From Synechococcaceae cyanobacterium (lineage in GTDB: Bacteria > Cyanobacteriota > Cyanobacteriia > PCC-6307 > Cyanobiaceae), in the NCBI GenBank assembly GCA_947442825.1, contig CANEWU010000006.1, forward strand, positions 1-41,466: a stretch of 41,466 nucleotides of DNA, in the 5' to 3' direction. The notes beneath the pieces were generated by a model. The model was not told the origin of the DNA. It made no database searches and saw only the letters and a list, made by a program, of their open reading frames with translations. A program made the translations under genes and the position numbers. Below are positions 33,999 to 41,466 of this stretch, in pieces. How positions within the stretch are numbered: position 1 is the first letter of the stretch; each line of letters opens with the position of its first letter.

Positions 33999-35798
33999 AT
34001 GTCACCCACGCGGGTCAGCAAGAGCCCTTCCCCCGCCCCTGCGGCCGAGAACCAGCCCGCTGCCGCCGCCCCGGCGCGAACGGCAGCGGAAACCCTCAAG
34101 CTGGAGAGTGGTCACCTGCGGGAGCCCCTGCTCGTCGAGCTCGACGGCGAGGAGGCTGGCGCGCGTCGCCACTTCGGCCAGGACGCCGTCTCGATCCTGA
34201 AGTTCCACGGCAGCTACCAACAGGACGATCGGGACCGTCGCCAGAAGGGGCAGGAGAAGGATTGGCAGATGATGCTGCGGCTGCGCAGCCCGGGCGGCCG
34301 CATTCCCGCTTCCCTGTATCTGGCACTGGATGGCCTGGCCGACCGACTGGGGAACGGCACCCTGCGGGCCACCACCCGCCAGGCCTTCCAGATGCACGGC
34401 ATCGCCAAGGCGGATCTGCGGGAGGTGATCGGCACGATCGTGCGGGCGATGGGCTCAACCCTCTCGGCCTGCGGCGACATCAACCGCAACGTGATGGCCC
34501 CCGCCGCGCCGTTCTCCGAGGGCGGCTACCCCGCCGCGCGCCGGCTGGCCGACGACATCGCCGACCTGCTGGCGCCCCAGGCCGCCGAAGGCTCCTACCT
34601 CGACCTCTGGGTCGACGGCGACCACGCTTACCGCATCAAGCCAAGCCGGGCGGTGAGCCGGGCCCGCGCCCGCCAGCAGGAGGGACGGGTGTACAGCGGC
34701 GATCCCGAAGAACCGCTGTACGGCAGCACCTACCTACCCCGCAAGTTCAAGATCGCCGTCACCGTGCCCGGCGACAACTCGGTGGATCTGCTGACCCAGG
34801 ACATCGGCTTGGTGCTCTTCGCCGACCGACAAGGCAGACCCCAGGGATGCAACGTGGTGGTGGGCGGCGGCATGGGCCGCACCCACAACAAAGAGGAGAC
34901 CTTCGCGCGCACCGCCGACCCGCTGGGCTATGTGGCCCACGAGCACATCCTTGAGCTGGTGCAGGCGATCGCGGCCCTCCAGCGCGACCACGGCGACCGG
35001 GTGCAGCGGCGGCACGCGCGCATGAAGTACCTGATCCACGATCGCGGCATCGAGTGGTTCCGCGCCGAACTGGCCTCCTACTTCCCCCATCCGATCCAGG
35101 CGAGCCGCAAGGAACCGAAACCACGGCTGCACGACTACCTCGGCTGGCATCGGCAGGAGGCGGGTCTGTGGTTCGTGGGTCTGCCCTTGCTCTGCGGTCG
35201 CCTGGAGGGGGAGCGGAAGGAGGGCCTGCGCCGGCTGGTGGCTACCTTCCAGCTGGAGGTGCGCCTGACCCCGAACCAGGATCTGCTCCTCTGCAACATC
35301 GGCACCGCCCAGCGCAAGGGGGTGAAGCTGGCCCTGGCGGCTCTGGGCTTTGAGGAGCCTGACGCCCCGCCGTTGCTGGAGCGGCACGCGATCGCCTGCC
35401 CGGCCCTTCCCACCTGCGGGCTGGCGATCACCGAGTCGGAGCGGGTGCTGCCCCAGGTGCTGGAGCGGATCCAGGCGTTGTTCACGCGGTTGGGGATCGA
35501 GCGACCGGTGCTCGTGCGCATGACCGGCTGCCCCAACGGCTGCGCCCGCCCGTACATGGCGGAAATCGGTTTGGTGGGCAGTGGGGTGGATCAGTACCAG
35601 CTGTGGCTGGGCGGCACCCCGGGGCTGACGCAGCTGGCGCGGCCCTTCCTCGAGCGCATGCCTCTGGAGCGCCTGGAGGAAACCCTGGAGCCCCTGTTGG
35701 CCGCCTGGAAGCGCGAGGGGGGGGTGCGCAGCAGTTTCGGCGATTTTGTGGGGCGCATCGGCGACGAGAGGGTCCACACGCTCCTGGGCACCCCATGA
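33999..35798 (+). CDS. sir: Ferredoxin-dependent sulfite reductase
   Basis: 599 aa. Reduces sulfite to sulfide with six electrons from ferredoxin, using sirohaem and a [4Fe-4S] cluster. The cluster ligands are Cys467 and Cys473 (CPALPTCG) and Cys511 and Cys515 (GCPNGCARP). The LSACGDINRNVMAP motif and the LRATTRQAFQMHG substrate-side motif are those of sulfite/nitrite reductases; the TCGLA-ITESER context fits sulfite rather than nitrite reductase. The ATG at 33999 is preferred to a GTG at 33978. The N-terminal 30 residues are Pro/Ala-rich. Its stop overlaps the next start as ATGA. Confidence 0.94.
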   Translation: MSPTRVSKSPSPAPAAENQPAAAAPARTAAETLKLESGHLREPLLVELDGEEAGARRHFGQDAVSILKFHGSYQQDDRDRRQKGQEKDWQMMLRLRSPGGRIPASLYLALDGLADRLGNGTLRATTRQAFQMHGIAKADLREVIGTIVRAMGSTLSACGDINRNVMAPAAPFSEGGYPAARRLADDIADLLAPQAAEGSYLDLWVDGDHAYRIKPSRAVSRARARQQEGRVYSGDPEEPLYGSTYLPRKFKIAVTVPGDNSVDLLTQDIGLVLFADRQGRPQGCNVVVGGGMGRTHNKEETFARTADPLGYVAHEHILELVQAIAALQRDHGDRVQRRHARMKYLIHDRGIEWFRAELASYFPHPIQASRKEPKPRLHDYLGWHRQEAGLWFVGLPLLCGRLEGERKEGLRRLVATFQLEVRLTPNQDLLLCNIGTAQRKGVKLALAALGFEEPDAPPLLERHAIACPALPTCGLAITESERVLPQVLERIQALFTRLGIERPVLVRMTGCPNGCARPYMAEIGLVGSGVDQYQLWLGGTPGLTQLARPFLERMPLERLEETLEPLLAAWKREGGVRSSFGDFVGRIGDERVHTLLGTP

Positions 35799-36205
35799 TC
35801 CAGCCGCGCCTTCCGGCAACCCTGGCCCTGGCGGCTCTGGTGATCCTCGTCCCGACGGTCTCCACGGCGGCGCCTACCGGCCCCACCCGGCCCCAGCCCC
35901 CTCCGCCCAGCAAGGTGCTGTACGACCCGGACCAGGCCACCTGCCAGCCTGCCTCTGTGGAGCGCACCTTCGCCGAGCAGCTCAGGCCCTGGGCCGACCA
36001 GCCCGAGCCGGTACAGGCCCGCCTGCGTTTACTGCAGGCCGAGATGTTGCGAGGCAGCTTGCAGCGTTGTGTGTCCCGGGGCCTGTTGAGCGCGGCCGAT
36101 GCCCAGGCCCTGGAGCAACGGCTGCTCGCCGGACCTCAGCCTTCCAGCCCTCAGCCTTCCAGCCCTCAACCTTCGAACGCTCAGCCCTCAGGGCAACGGC
36201 CGTAG
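35795..36205 (+). CDS. Small secreted protein coupled to sir, unknown function
   Basis: 136 aa. The ATG at 35795 overlaps the sir stop (ATGA), so translation is coupled. A signal-like helix (about 8-26, ending STAAP) is followed by a Pro-rich linker, a helical core with two Cys (DQATCQPAS and LQRCVSRG, possibly a disulfide) and a C-terminal Pro/Gln/Ser tail made of PQPSS units. I know no function. The tail is encoded by a 15-bp tandem repeat and overlaps the 3' end of the convergent VanX-type gene by 25 bp. Confidence 0.75.
   Translation: MIQPRLPATLALAALVILVPTVSTAAPTGPTRPQPPPPSKVLYDPDQATCQPASVERTFAEQLRPWADQPEPVQARLRLLQAEMLRGSLQRCVSRGLLSAADAQALEQRLLAGPQPSSPQPSSPQPSNAQPSGQRP
36134..36193. repeat. 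Four 15-bp tandem repeats at the end of the sir-coupled gene
   Basis: Two identical CCTCAGCCTTCCAGC units followed by two diverged ones. Each encodes five residues (PQPSS or PQPSN-like). The last unit reaches into the C-terminal codons of the convergent dipeptidase gene. Confidence 0.88.
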
Positions 36206-36888
36206 CAGGCCACCGGCTCGCCCCGCCGCCAGGCCCAGAGCTGATCTCCGAAGCTGTAGTGCCACCATTCGTTGGGGTGCTGGGCGAAGCCCGCCTGCCC
36301 CAGGCAAGAGGCCAGCAGACGTCGCCGTTGGTGCCATTGCGCCGCTGGTCCGCCGGGTTCGGCGGCGGCCGCTGCGGCGTAGTGCTCGGGCTCGGAGATG
36401 GGCCCGAGCACATCGATGGCTCCCCCCATCGCCAAGCCCTGGCCGTGCGCATCCGACAGGGTCAGATCGACAGCCGCGCCGGTGCTGTGGGGGGGGGGTG
36501 TACGCGGATCCTCGCTGGGGGGGGCCCAGAAGCGGCCCACGAGCTGCGTTGCCTCCTCCAGGGCTGGGCATGCCTGATCGGGGTCGATGCCGCGCCGGTG
36601 GCATTCCTCCTCGAGCGCCTGGCGCACCATGAATGCCTGCACGGCCAGGGGCCGCCAGGCATCGAAAATCGCCAATCGCCAGCCCGGCTGCTGGCTCGCC
36701 AGGGCTGACTGGGCCACCAGCAGCCGCTCAATCACGCCCCGCCGCAGGCGGAACGGACCCCCTCCCCCATAGGGAGCCCCAAGGGACTGGTAGGGATGCG
36801 GCTCCAGCCGCAAGAGGCTGGCGGGGAGATCCTCCAGCGGCTCGCCGATCTCATGGATCGGGATCGGACTCCAGGGGCGCAGGGCCAT
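36181..36888 (-). CDS. VanX/DdpX-type D-Ala-D-Ala dipeptidase (M15D)
   Basis: 235 aa from the ATG at 36888 (a TTG at 36900 would add four residues). The M15D zinc and catalytic residues are visible: H134 and D141 in PHSTGAAVDL, E207/H210 in NEWWHYSFGD, and the transition-state Arg79 in FDAWRPL. VanX-like enzymes hydrolyse free D-Ala-D-Ala; chromosomal copies such as DdpX recycle the dipeptide. No signal peptide is seen, so a cytoplasmic location is likely. It follows recG (stop at 36908) with 19 bp between stop and start and probably shares its transcript. No vanH/vanA-like genes are nearby, so vancomycin resistance is not implied. Confidence 0.87.
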   Translation of the reverse strand: MALRPWSPIPIHEIGEPLEDLPASLLRLEPHPYQSLGAPYGGGGPFRLRRGVIERLLVAQSALASQQPGWRLAIFDAWRPLAVQAFMVRQALEEECHRRGIDPDQACPALEEATQLVGRFWAPPSEDPRTPPPHSTGAAVDLTLSDAHGQGLAMGGAIDVLGPISEPEHYAAAAAAEPGGPAAQWHQRRRLLASCLGQAGFAQHPNEWWHYSFGDQLWAWRRGEPVACYGRCPEG

Positions 36889-36907
36889 GGCGGGGATCAA
36901 CCGGCGC

Positions 36908-39376
36908 TCAATTCAACTGCGCCGCCTCCGCCAGCCGCTGGCGCCGCGCCGTCAGGGCCGCCTCCAGCTGGGGATGGCTCGCCAGGTGTGGATCGCTCTC
37001 CAGAAGCCGCCGCGCCACATCCCTGGCCTCCTCCAGCACCGCCCCGTCATCGCTGAGGCTGGCCAGGGCCAGATCCGGGAGTCCGGACTGGCGCGTGCCC
37101 AGCACCTGCCCAGGCCCCCGCAGGCGCAGATCCATCTCGGCGATTTCAAAGCCATCGGTGCTGTGCACCAGCACATCGAGCCGCTGGCGGGCCGTGGCGC
37201 TGTTGCCGTCGTGAATCAGCAGGCAATGGGAGGCGGCCGCACCCCGCCCCACCCGGCCGCGGAGCTGGTGGAGCTGGGAGAGGCCAAAGCGCTCGGCGTG
37301 ATCGATCACCATCACACTGGCCTCCGGCACGTCCACCCCCACCTCCACCACCGTGGTGGACACAAGCACCTGGCAGACGCCACCGGCAAAGGCACCGATG
37401 ACGGCCTGTTTTTCCTCGCTGGAGAGGCGGCCGTGGAGCAATCCCACCTGCAGTTCCGGAAACACCTCCTCGGCCAGCTGGCGGTGCACCTCCACCGCGG
37501 AGCGCAGATCAAGCTTTTCCGATTCCTCCACCAGCGGCAGCACCACATAGGCCCGCTGGCCCAGGGCCACCTGTTCGCGAATTAGGGCCCAGGCCTCCGC
37601 TCTCTCCTCCGGGCGGAGGGTGGTGGTGCGGATGGGGGTGCGACCCGGGGGCAGCTCATCGATCTGGCTCACATCCAGGTCGCCGTGGAGGGAGAGGGCC
37701 AGGGTGCGGGGAATGGGGGTAGCCGTCATCGTTAGCAGATGGGGTTGGAGACCCTTGGCGAGCAGGCGGTTGCGCTGACGCACGCCGAAACGGTGCTGTT
37801 CATCCACCACCACCAGGCCCAGCCGATCGAACTGGACCGGGTCCTCCAGCAGGGCATGGGTGCCCACAAGCAGCTGGAGCTGGCCGTTGGCGAGATCCTG
37901 CAGCAGGCGCCGGCGCTGGCGAGCCGGGGTCGAGCCGGTAAGCAGGTCGAAGCGCACATGGAGCTGGGGGAGCCAAAGGGCCAGTCGCTGCAGGTGCTGC
38001 TCCGCCAGCACCTCGGTGGGAGCCATCAGGGCCCCCTGCCAGCCGGCCTGCACCGCCCCTAGCAGGGCCGCCAGGGCCACCACCGTTTTGCCGCTGCCCA
38101 CATCCCCCTGCAGCAAGCGCGCCATCGGCCGGTTGCTGGCCATGTCGGCCCGGATCTCCGCGAGCACGCGCGCCTGGGCGCCGGTGAGCGCAAACGGGAG
38201 CAGGTCCAGCAGGCGGGCCACCAGGACATCGCCGCCGGGGGGCAGGGCCAGGGGAGGGGCGGGGCGGCTGCGTAGCTGCTGACGCTGCAGCCCCAGGGTG
38301 AGCTGCAGGAGCAGGAATTCATCAAACACCAGACGGCGACGGCAGGCCTGCAGATGCTCCTGGCTCTCGGGCTGGTGGATGCCGCAGCGGGCCCTGGGCA
38401 GGGGAAGCAGATCGAGTTCGCGGAGCAGGGCTGGATCCAGGGGATCCCCCCAACCCTCACAGTGGGGCAGAACGTTTCGCAGGAGCCCGGCGATCCGCTC
38501 CTGGCTCAACCCCTCGCTCAGGGAATAGACGGGCACGATCCGGCCAATCCGCTCAGAGCGGACGGGGGCCGAGGGACCGTCCAGCACTTCGATCAGGGGA
38601 TCGCGGAAGGCCGGGCCATAGGGGGTCTCCTGCACCAGACCGCTGATCGCCACACTGGCCCCCACGGGGTACTGGTTCTGCTGGAGCCGGAGCGCACCGG
38701 GGGAGGCGAAGCGTCGACCCGCCAGGAAGCGCGACACCCGCAGGCGTCCGGTGCCGTCGTTCAGCTGGAGCTCGAGGATCGCCAGGTTGGGGTTGCGCGG
38801 GCTGACGAAGGCATGGCAGCGGCGCACCCGCGCCACGATTGTGGCGGTGTTGCCGGGCACCAGATCGATGATGCGCACGAGGCGGGCGTAGTCGAGGTAG
38901 TCGCGGGGGTAGTGCTGCACCAGATCCCGCACCACCAGAAGGCCGAGGCCGGCCAGTTGACCCGCCAGCTTCGGGCCCACCCCAGGGATCTCCAAGAGGG
39001 GGGAATCGGGCTCCAAGCGACGGATAGGCGCGCCGGAGTCTGGGCGCCCCTGCAACCGCAACCGCGGAGGGGAGACGGGCAGGGGGGGGCGATAGCGACA
39101 GCGCAGTTGGTGCAGGCGCTGGCGCAGCTGGCTCACCAGGCGCGCACGGCGCTCCGGGGGGTCTGTGGGGTAGGAGGCGAAGCGCCCCGCCATCTCGGCC
39201 AGGGCCCGCCGTTCTTCCTCCGTGAGACCCCGGGTTCCCTCCTGCAGGCTGCGGACGATGAAGGCGCTGTAGGTCTCGCGGCGACCTACCAGGTCGCCGA
39301 AGCCCCGCTCGCTCTCGAGCTGGCTGGCCTGCTGCAGGGTGGCGCACCAATTTTCCACTCCGGCGGGAGGGGTCAC
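36908..39376 (-). CDS. recG: ATP-dependent DNA helicase RecG
   Basis: 822 aa. Remodels stalled replication forks and Holliday junctions. A long N-terminal helical extension (about 1-110) typical of cyanobacterial and plastid RecG precedes the wedge/OB domain (LLEIPGVGPKLAGQLAGLG, then the DLVQHYPRDYLDYA motif). Helicase motifs: GDVGSGKT (Walker A), DEQHRFG (motif II), TATPIPRT (motif III), VVEVGVDVPEAS and QLRGRVGRG (motif VI). I chose the GTG at 39376 because it forms a GTGA overlap with the upstream gene; a GTG at 39415 would add 13 residues. Confidence 0.95.
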   Translation of the reverse strand: MTPPAGVENWCATLQQASQLESERGFGDLVGRRETYSAFIVRSLQEGTRGLTEEERRALAEMAGRFASYPTDPPERRARLVSQLRQRLHQLRCRYRPPLPVSPPRLRLQGRPDSGAPIRRLEPDSPLLEIPGVGPKLAGQLAGLGLLVVRDLVQHYPRDYLDYARLVRIIDLVPGNTATIVARVRRCHAFVSPRNPNLAILELQLNDGTGRLRVSRFLAGRRFASPGALRLQQNQYPVGASVAISGLVQETPYGPAFRDPLIEVLDGPSAPVRSERIGRIVPVYSLSEGLSQERIAGLLRNVLPHCEGWGDPLDPALLRELDLLPLPRARCGIHQPESQEHLQACRRRLVFDEFLLLQLTLGLQRQQLRSRPAPPLALPPGGDVLVARLLDLLPFALTGAQARVLAEIRADMASNRPMARLLQGDVGSGKTVVALAALLGAVQAGWQGALMAPTEVLAEQHLQRLALWLPQLHVRFDLLTGSTPARQRRRLLQDLANGQLQLLVGTHALLEDPVQFDRLGLVVVDEQHRFGVRQRNRLLAKGLQPHLLTMTATPIPRTLALSLHGDLDVSQIDELPPGRTPIRTTTLRPEERAEAWALIREQVALGQRAYVVLPLVEESEKLDLRSAVEVHRQLAEEVFPELQVGLLHGRLSSEEKQAVIGAFAGGVCQVLVSTTVVEVGVDVPEASVMVIDHAERFGLSQLHQLRGRVGRGAAASHCLLIHDGNSATARQRLDVLVHSTDGFEIAEMDLRLRGPGQVLGTRQSGLPDLALASLSDDGAVLEEARDVARRLLESDPHLASHPQLEAALTARRQRLAEAAQLN

Positions 39377-40788
39377 TCCAGAGGGCTGAGGCTGGTGTGG
39401 CGATCCTGCAACCACAGCTGTTCGGCCTCGTGCGCCTCGCGCCGCCGCTGCAGGCGACGGAATTGCTGCGCCATTCTGCGCACCTCCTGACGATGCTGCT
39501 GGAGGCGTCGCCGACAGGTGCGCAGCCGGGGTTCCTCCAACTCCAGGTCGACGCGGCGCAGGAGCACGGCCATCACCAGCAGGGGGCTGGCGTCCTCCGC
39601 TGGAAAGGGAAGCTGCAGGCGCAGCAGGTTGGGGGGGGCCGGCTGCACCTCGATCTGACCGGATAACACCCCATCGAGCAGGGAGACCGGCAGCAGGCTG
39701 CCGCTCAACCCTGTGCGCAGCAGTTCGACGTTGATCGCGTGGGAAAGGTTGCGCAGCCGCCTCGCCAGAGCCTGCTCCACCCCATCGAGCCAGCGAAGCA
39801 GGACCAGGGGATCGTCGGGCAGGCGGGCGTCCTTCCAGGGGTCGGTGGCGCTGGAGCGCTTGGGCGGATCCCCCATCAGCTGCTGCAGCAGCTGGGGCAG
39901 GTGCATCCCGGCCAGGGAGGCGGGATGGGGCAGGGCCAGCTCCTCTTCAGCCTGCCCCCCCCCGTCGGAGCCGTTCTCCGGTTCATCGATGTCTCTCTCC
40001 ATCTCTTCATCGATGTCTGCCCCCATCCCGCCGTCACCCCCGTCGCTCTCTTGCGTACCGTCCGCCTGATCGTCCGCTTCCTCGGCTTCACCCCCCTCTT
40101 GCGCAAGATCCGCAAGCCCCTCGAGATCCGCCGCCGCTGGTGCCTGCGCTGAGGCCGAGAAGGGGCCAGAGGGGATCGCTGAGGTGAGGCTCTGCAGCAG
40201 GCTGATGCTGAAGGGGCGGGAACCATCGAGGTTCACGGAGCCTTTTGGCAGATCCTCCGGCCCGGCCCTCCCGACACCGTGCCCGTTGGCAGCACCCGAA
40301 GGGCTTGGCAGACGGAGCCTTGGAGGTGGTGTCAAGCCCAGGCTCTCGCCGTCGCCGTCGCCATCGCCGGATGGGTCGGAGAAACGCTGCAACAATTGTT
40401 GGCGCTCGCGCCGTTCCTGTCGCTCGCGTTCGCGCGCCATCTGGGCGGCCAGGCTGACGAGCTGCTCCACGGTGAGCAGGCTGCTGCAGCGGTGGACCAG
40501 CGCCCGCAGGCGGCGATGCAGCTGCTGACGATCGTCGGGCGGCAGAACCGCGTAGCGGCGCGGCTGAACCTGGGTAGCGAGATGGAAAACGGCCCGCTCG
40601 ACACGAACGGGGAGGACCTGGCGCAGCACCTGCAGGTACAGCGCCAGATGGCGATACAGATCTGCGTTACCGCAGCCCACGCGCTCCTGCAACGCCCGCA
40701 AGTGAGATTCAGGCCCGCTCGGTGCTGGCGCAGCACCGGAGGGTCCGGCGGAGGAACCGGGGGGCTCCGATGGCGCTCCGTGGCTCAC
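39373..40788 (-). CDS. Conserved hypothetical protein coupled to recG
   Basis: 471 aa, no recognised function. An N-terminal alpha-helical domain (about 28-125: GNADLYRHLALYLQVLRQVL, then AVFHLATQVQPRRYAVLP) carries a charged RERERQERRERQQ stretch. A long acidic, low-complexity linker (about 125-290, with many Glu, Asp and Gly and Ser) follows, then a C-terminal domain (about 315-405) and a strongly basic coiled-coil end (RTCRRRLQQHRQEVRRMAQQFRRLQRRREAHE). No enzyme motif, signal or transmembrane segment. The GTG at 40788 is uncertain. tsf lies 9 bp upstream and recG overlaps it by GTGA. Confidence 0.7.
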   Translation of the reverse strand: MSHGAPSEPPGSSAGPSGAAPAPSGPESHLRALQERVGCGNADLYRHLALYLQVLRQVLPVRVERAVFHLATQVQPRRYAVLPPDDRQQLHRRLRALVHRCSSLLTVEQLVSLAAQMARERERQERRERQQLLQRFSDPSGDGDGDGESLGLTPPPRLRLPSPSGAANGHGVGRAGPEDLPKGSVNLDGSRPFSISLLQSLTSAIPSGPFSASAQAPAAADLEGLADLAQEGGEAEEADDQADGTQESDGGDGGMGADIDEEMERDIDEPENGSDGGGQAEEELALPHPASLAGMHLPQLLQQLMGDPPKRSSATDPWKDARLPDDPLVLLRWLDGVEQALARRLRNLSHAINVELLRTGLSGSLLPVSLLDGVLSGQIEVQPAPPNLLRLQLPFPAEDASPLLVMAVLLRRVDLELEEPRLRTCRRRLQQHRQEVRRMAQQFRRLQRRREAHEAEQLWLQDRHTSLSPLE

Positions 40789-40797
40789 TCCTGGGCC

Positions 40798-41457
40798 TCA
40801 GGCCGCCTTGCCCATGGACGCCACCTCAGTAGCAAAATCAACCTTCTCCACCTCGATGCCCTCGCCGAGGGTATAGCGGGTGAAGCGACGCACCTGGATG
40901 TTCTCCCCTGTTTTGCCGGCGGCCTGCTTGACCAGTTCGCCAAGGGTCATGTTGGGGTCGCGGATGAAGGGCTGCTCGAGCAGGGCCATCTCCTTGAGGC
41001 GTTTGCCGATGCGTCCTTCCACGATCTTTTCTTTCATCTCGGGCTTCTTGCTGGAGAGGTCGTCACGACCCATCTCGATCGCCTTCTCGCGGTCGACTAC
41101 CTCTGCAGGGATCTCGTCTGTGCTGACGTACTCCGCGTTGGGACATGCGGCAATCTGCATGGCCACGTTGCGCAGGAGCTCCTGGAAGAGCTCGCCGCGG
41201 GCAACGAAATCGGTTTCGCAATTGACCTCCACCAGCACGCCCACGCGGGCACCGGTGTGGATGTAGCTACCCACAGCCCCTTCGGCGGCGGTGCGGCCCG
41301 ATTTCTTCTCCGCCGAGGCGATGCCTTTCTGGCGAAGCCACTCGGAGGCCTTGGTCATGTCGCCGGCGGTCTCTGCGAGCGCCTTCTTGCAATCCATCAT
41401 GCCTGCGCCGGTACGCTCGCGCAGGTCACGGACCATACCCGCTGTGATTTCAGCCAT
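40798..41457 (-). CDS. tsf: Elongation factor Ts
   Basis: 219 aa, the nucleotide-exchange factor for EF-Tu. N-terminal UBA-like domain [27 protein letters not shown] is canonical, with the EF-Tu contact TDFVARG motif ([12 protein letters not shown]) in the core. The length matches the short bacterial EF-Ts rather than the longer chloroplast form. The ATG at 41457 is the family start. rpsB, usual upstream neighbour, would lie beyond the window end. Confidence 0.97.
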   Translation of the reverse strand: MAEITAGMVRDLRERTGAGMMDCKKALAETAGDMTKASEWLRQKGIASAEKKSGRTAAEGAVGSYIHTGARVGVLVEVNCETDFVARGELFQELLRNVAMQIAACPNAEYVSTDEIPAEVVDREKAIEMGRDDLSSKKPEMKEKIVEGRIGKRLKEMALLEQPFIRDPNMTLGELVKQAAGKTGENIQVRRFTRYTLGEGIEVEKVDFATEVASMGKAA

Positions 41458-41466
41458 TGTTCATCC

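Noticed and set aside
36181-36888. Vancomycin-resistance determinant
   Set aside because: A VanX-type enzyme alone is common on chromosomes; no VanH, VanA or two-component regulator is nearby.

Overview
This is a GC-rich (about two thirds GC by eye) cyanobacterial chromosome segment. The markers are photosynthesis and plastid-type genes: Psb32, PcxA/CemA, geranylgeranyl reductase ChlP, CcsB, ferredoxin-dependent sulfite reductase, C5-pathway hemA, GlpX-type FBP/SBPase and glgC. The very tight packing, the gene orders (glpX-hemA-glgC-gnd-pgl; typA-DUF309-lptA-lptB-lptF-ccsB; glyS facing sir) and the base composition fit a picocyanobacterium of the Synechococcus/Cyanobium type. That assignment is inferred from gene content, not from a marker-gene comparison. 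I see no phage, transposon, CRISPR array or rRNA; the window is mostly core genome.

Layout. (1) 29-4127, plus strand: Psb32, proton-extrusion protein PcxA, CobU, tRNA methyltransferase TrmL, then a LysM/M23 cell-wall peptidase with its own promoter-like element; elongator tRNA-Met and a strong terminator follow. (2) 4346-6955: a small cyanobacterial hypothetical, a 2-Cys peroxiredoxin with terminator, the purS-purQ pair, and a small secreted protein. (3) 6970-9477, minus strand: a cobalamin riboswitch controlling a HupE/UreJ-type metal permease and a CobW GTPase with a His/Asp-rich loop, preceded by a pentapeptide-repeat protein. (4) 9508-12305, plus strand: an Upp-like phosphoribosyltransferase with an altered active site, a small membrane protein and ilvD. 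(5) 12283-19497, minus strand: a hypothetical, a CIA30-family protein, pgl, gnd, glgC, hemA and glpX, a block for central carbon flux and tetrapyrrole entry; rpe diverges from it. (6) 20591-21790: a GDSL esterase with a PEP-CTERM-like tail. (7) 21732-28484, minus strand: VanY-type peptidase, typA, DUF309, lptA, lptB, lptF, ccsB, largely joined by stop/start overlaps. (8) 28545-33865: chlP, then on the minus strand a pyruvate-decarboxylase-like ThDP enzyme and glyS. (9) 33999-36205, plus strand: sir and a coupled small secreted protein. (10) 36181-41457, minus strand: tsf, a 471-residue unknown, recG, and a VanX-type dipeptidase.

Working together: CobU, HupE, CobW and the riboswitch form a B12/cobalt theme. 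GlpX, Rpe, Gnd, Pgl and GlgC sit at the junction of the Calvin cycle, oxidative pentose phosphate pathway and glycogen. Three peptidoglycan hydrolases (M23, VanY, VanX types) and the Lpt genes serve the envelope. The most interesting items are the B12-riboswitch metal-uptake unit, the Upp-like protein lacking canonical PRPP-loop residues, the decarboxylase that keeps every PDC catalytic residue, the GDSL protein with a sorting-signal-like tail running into ccsB, and two unknown proteins translationally coupled to recG and sir. I did not find a clearly new multi-gene system.
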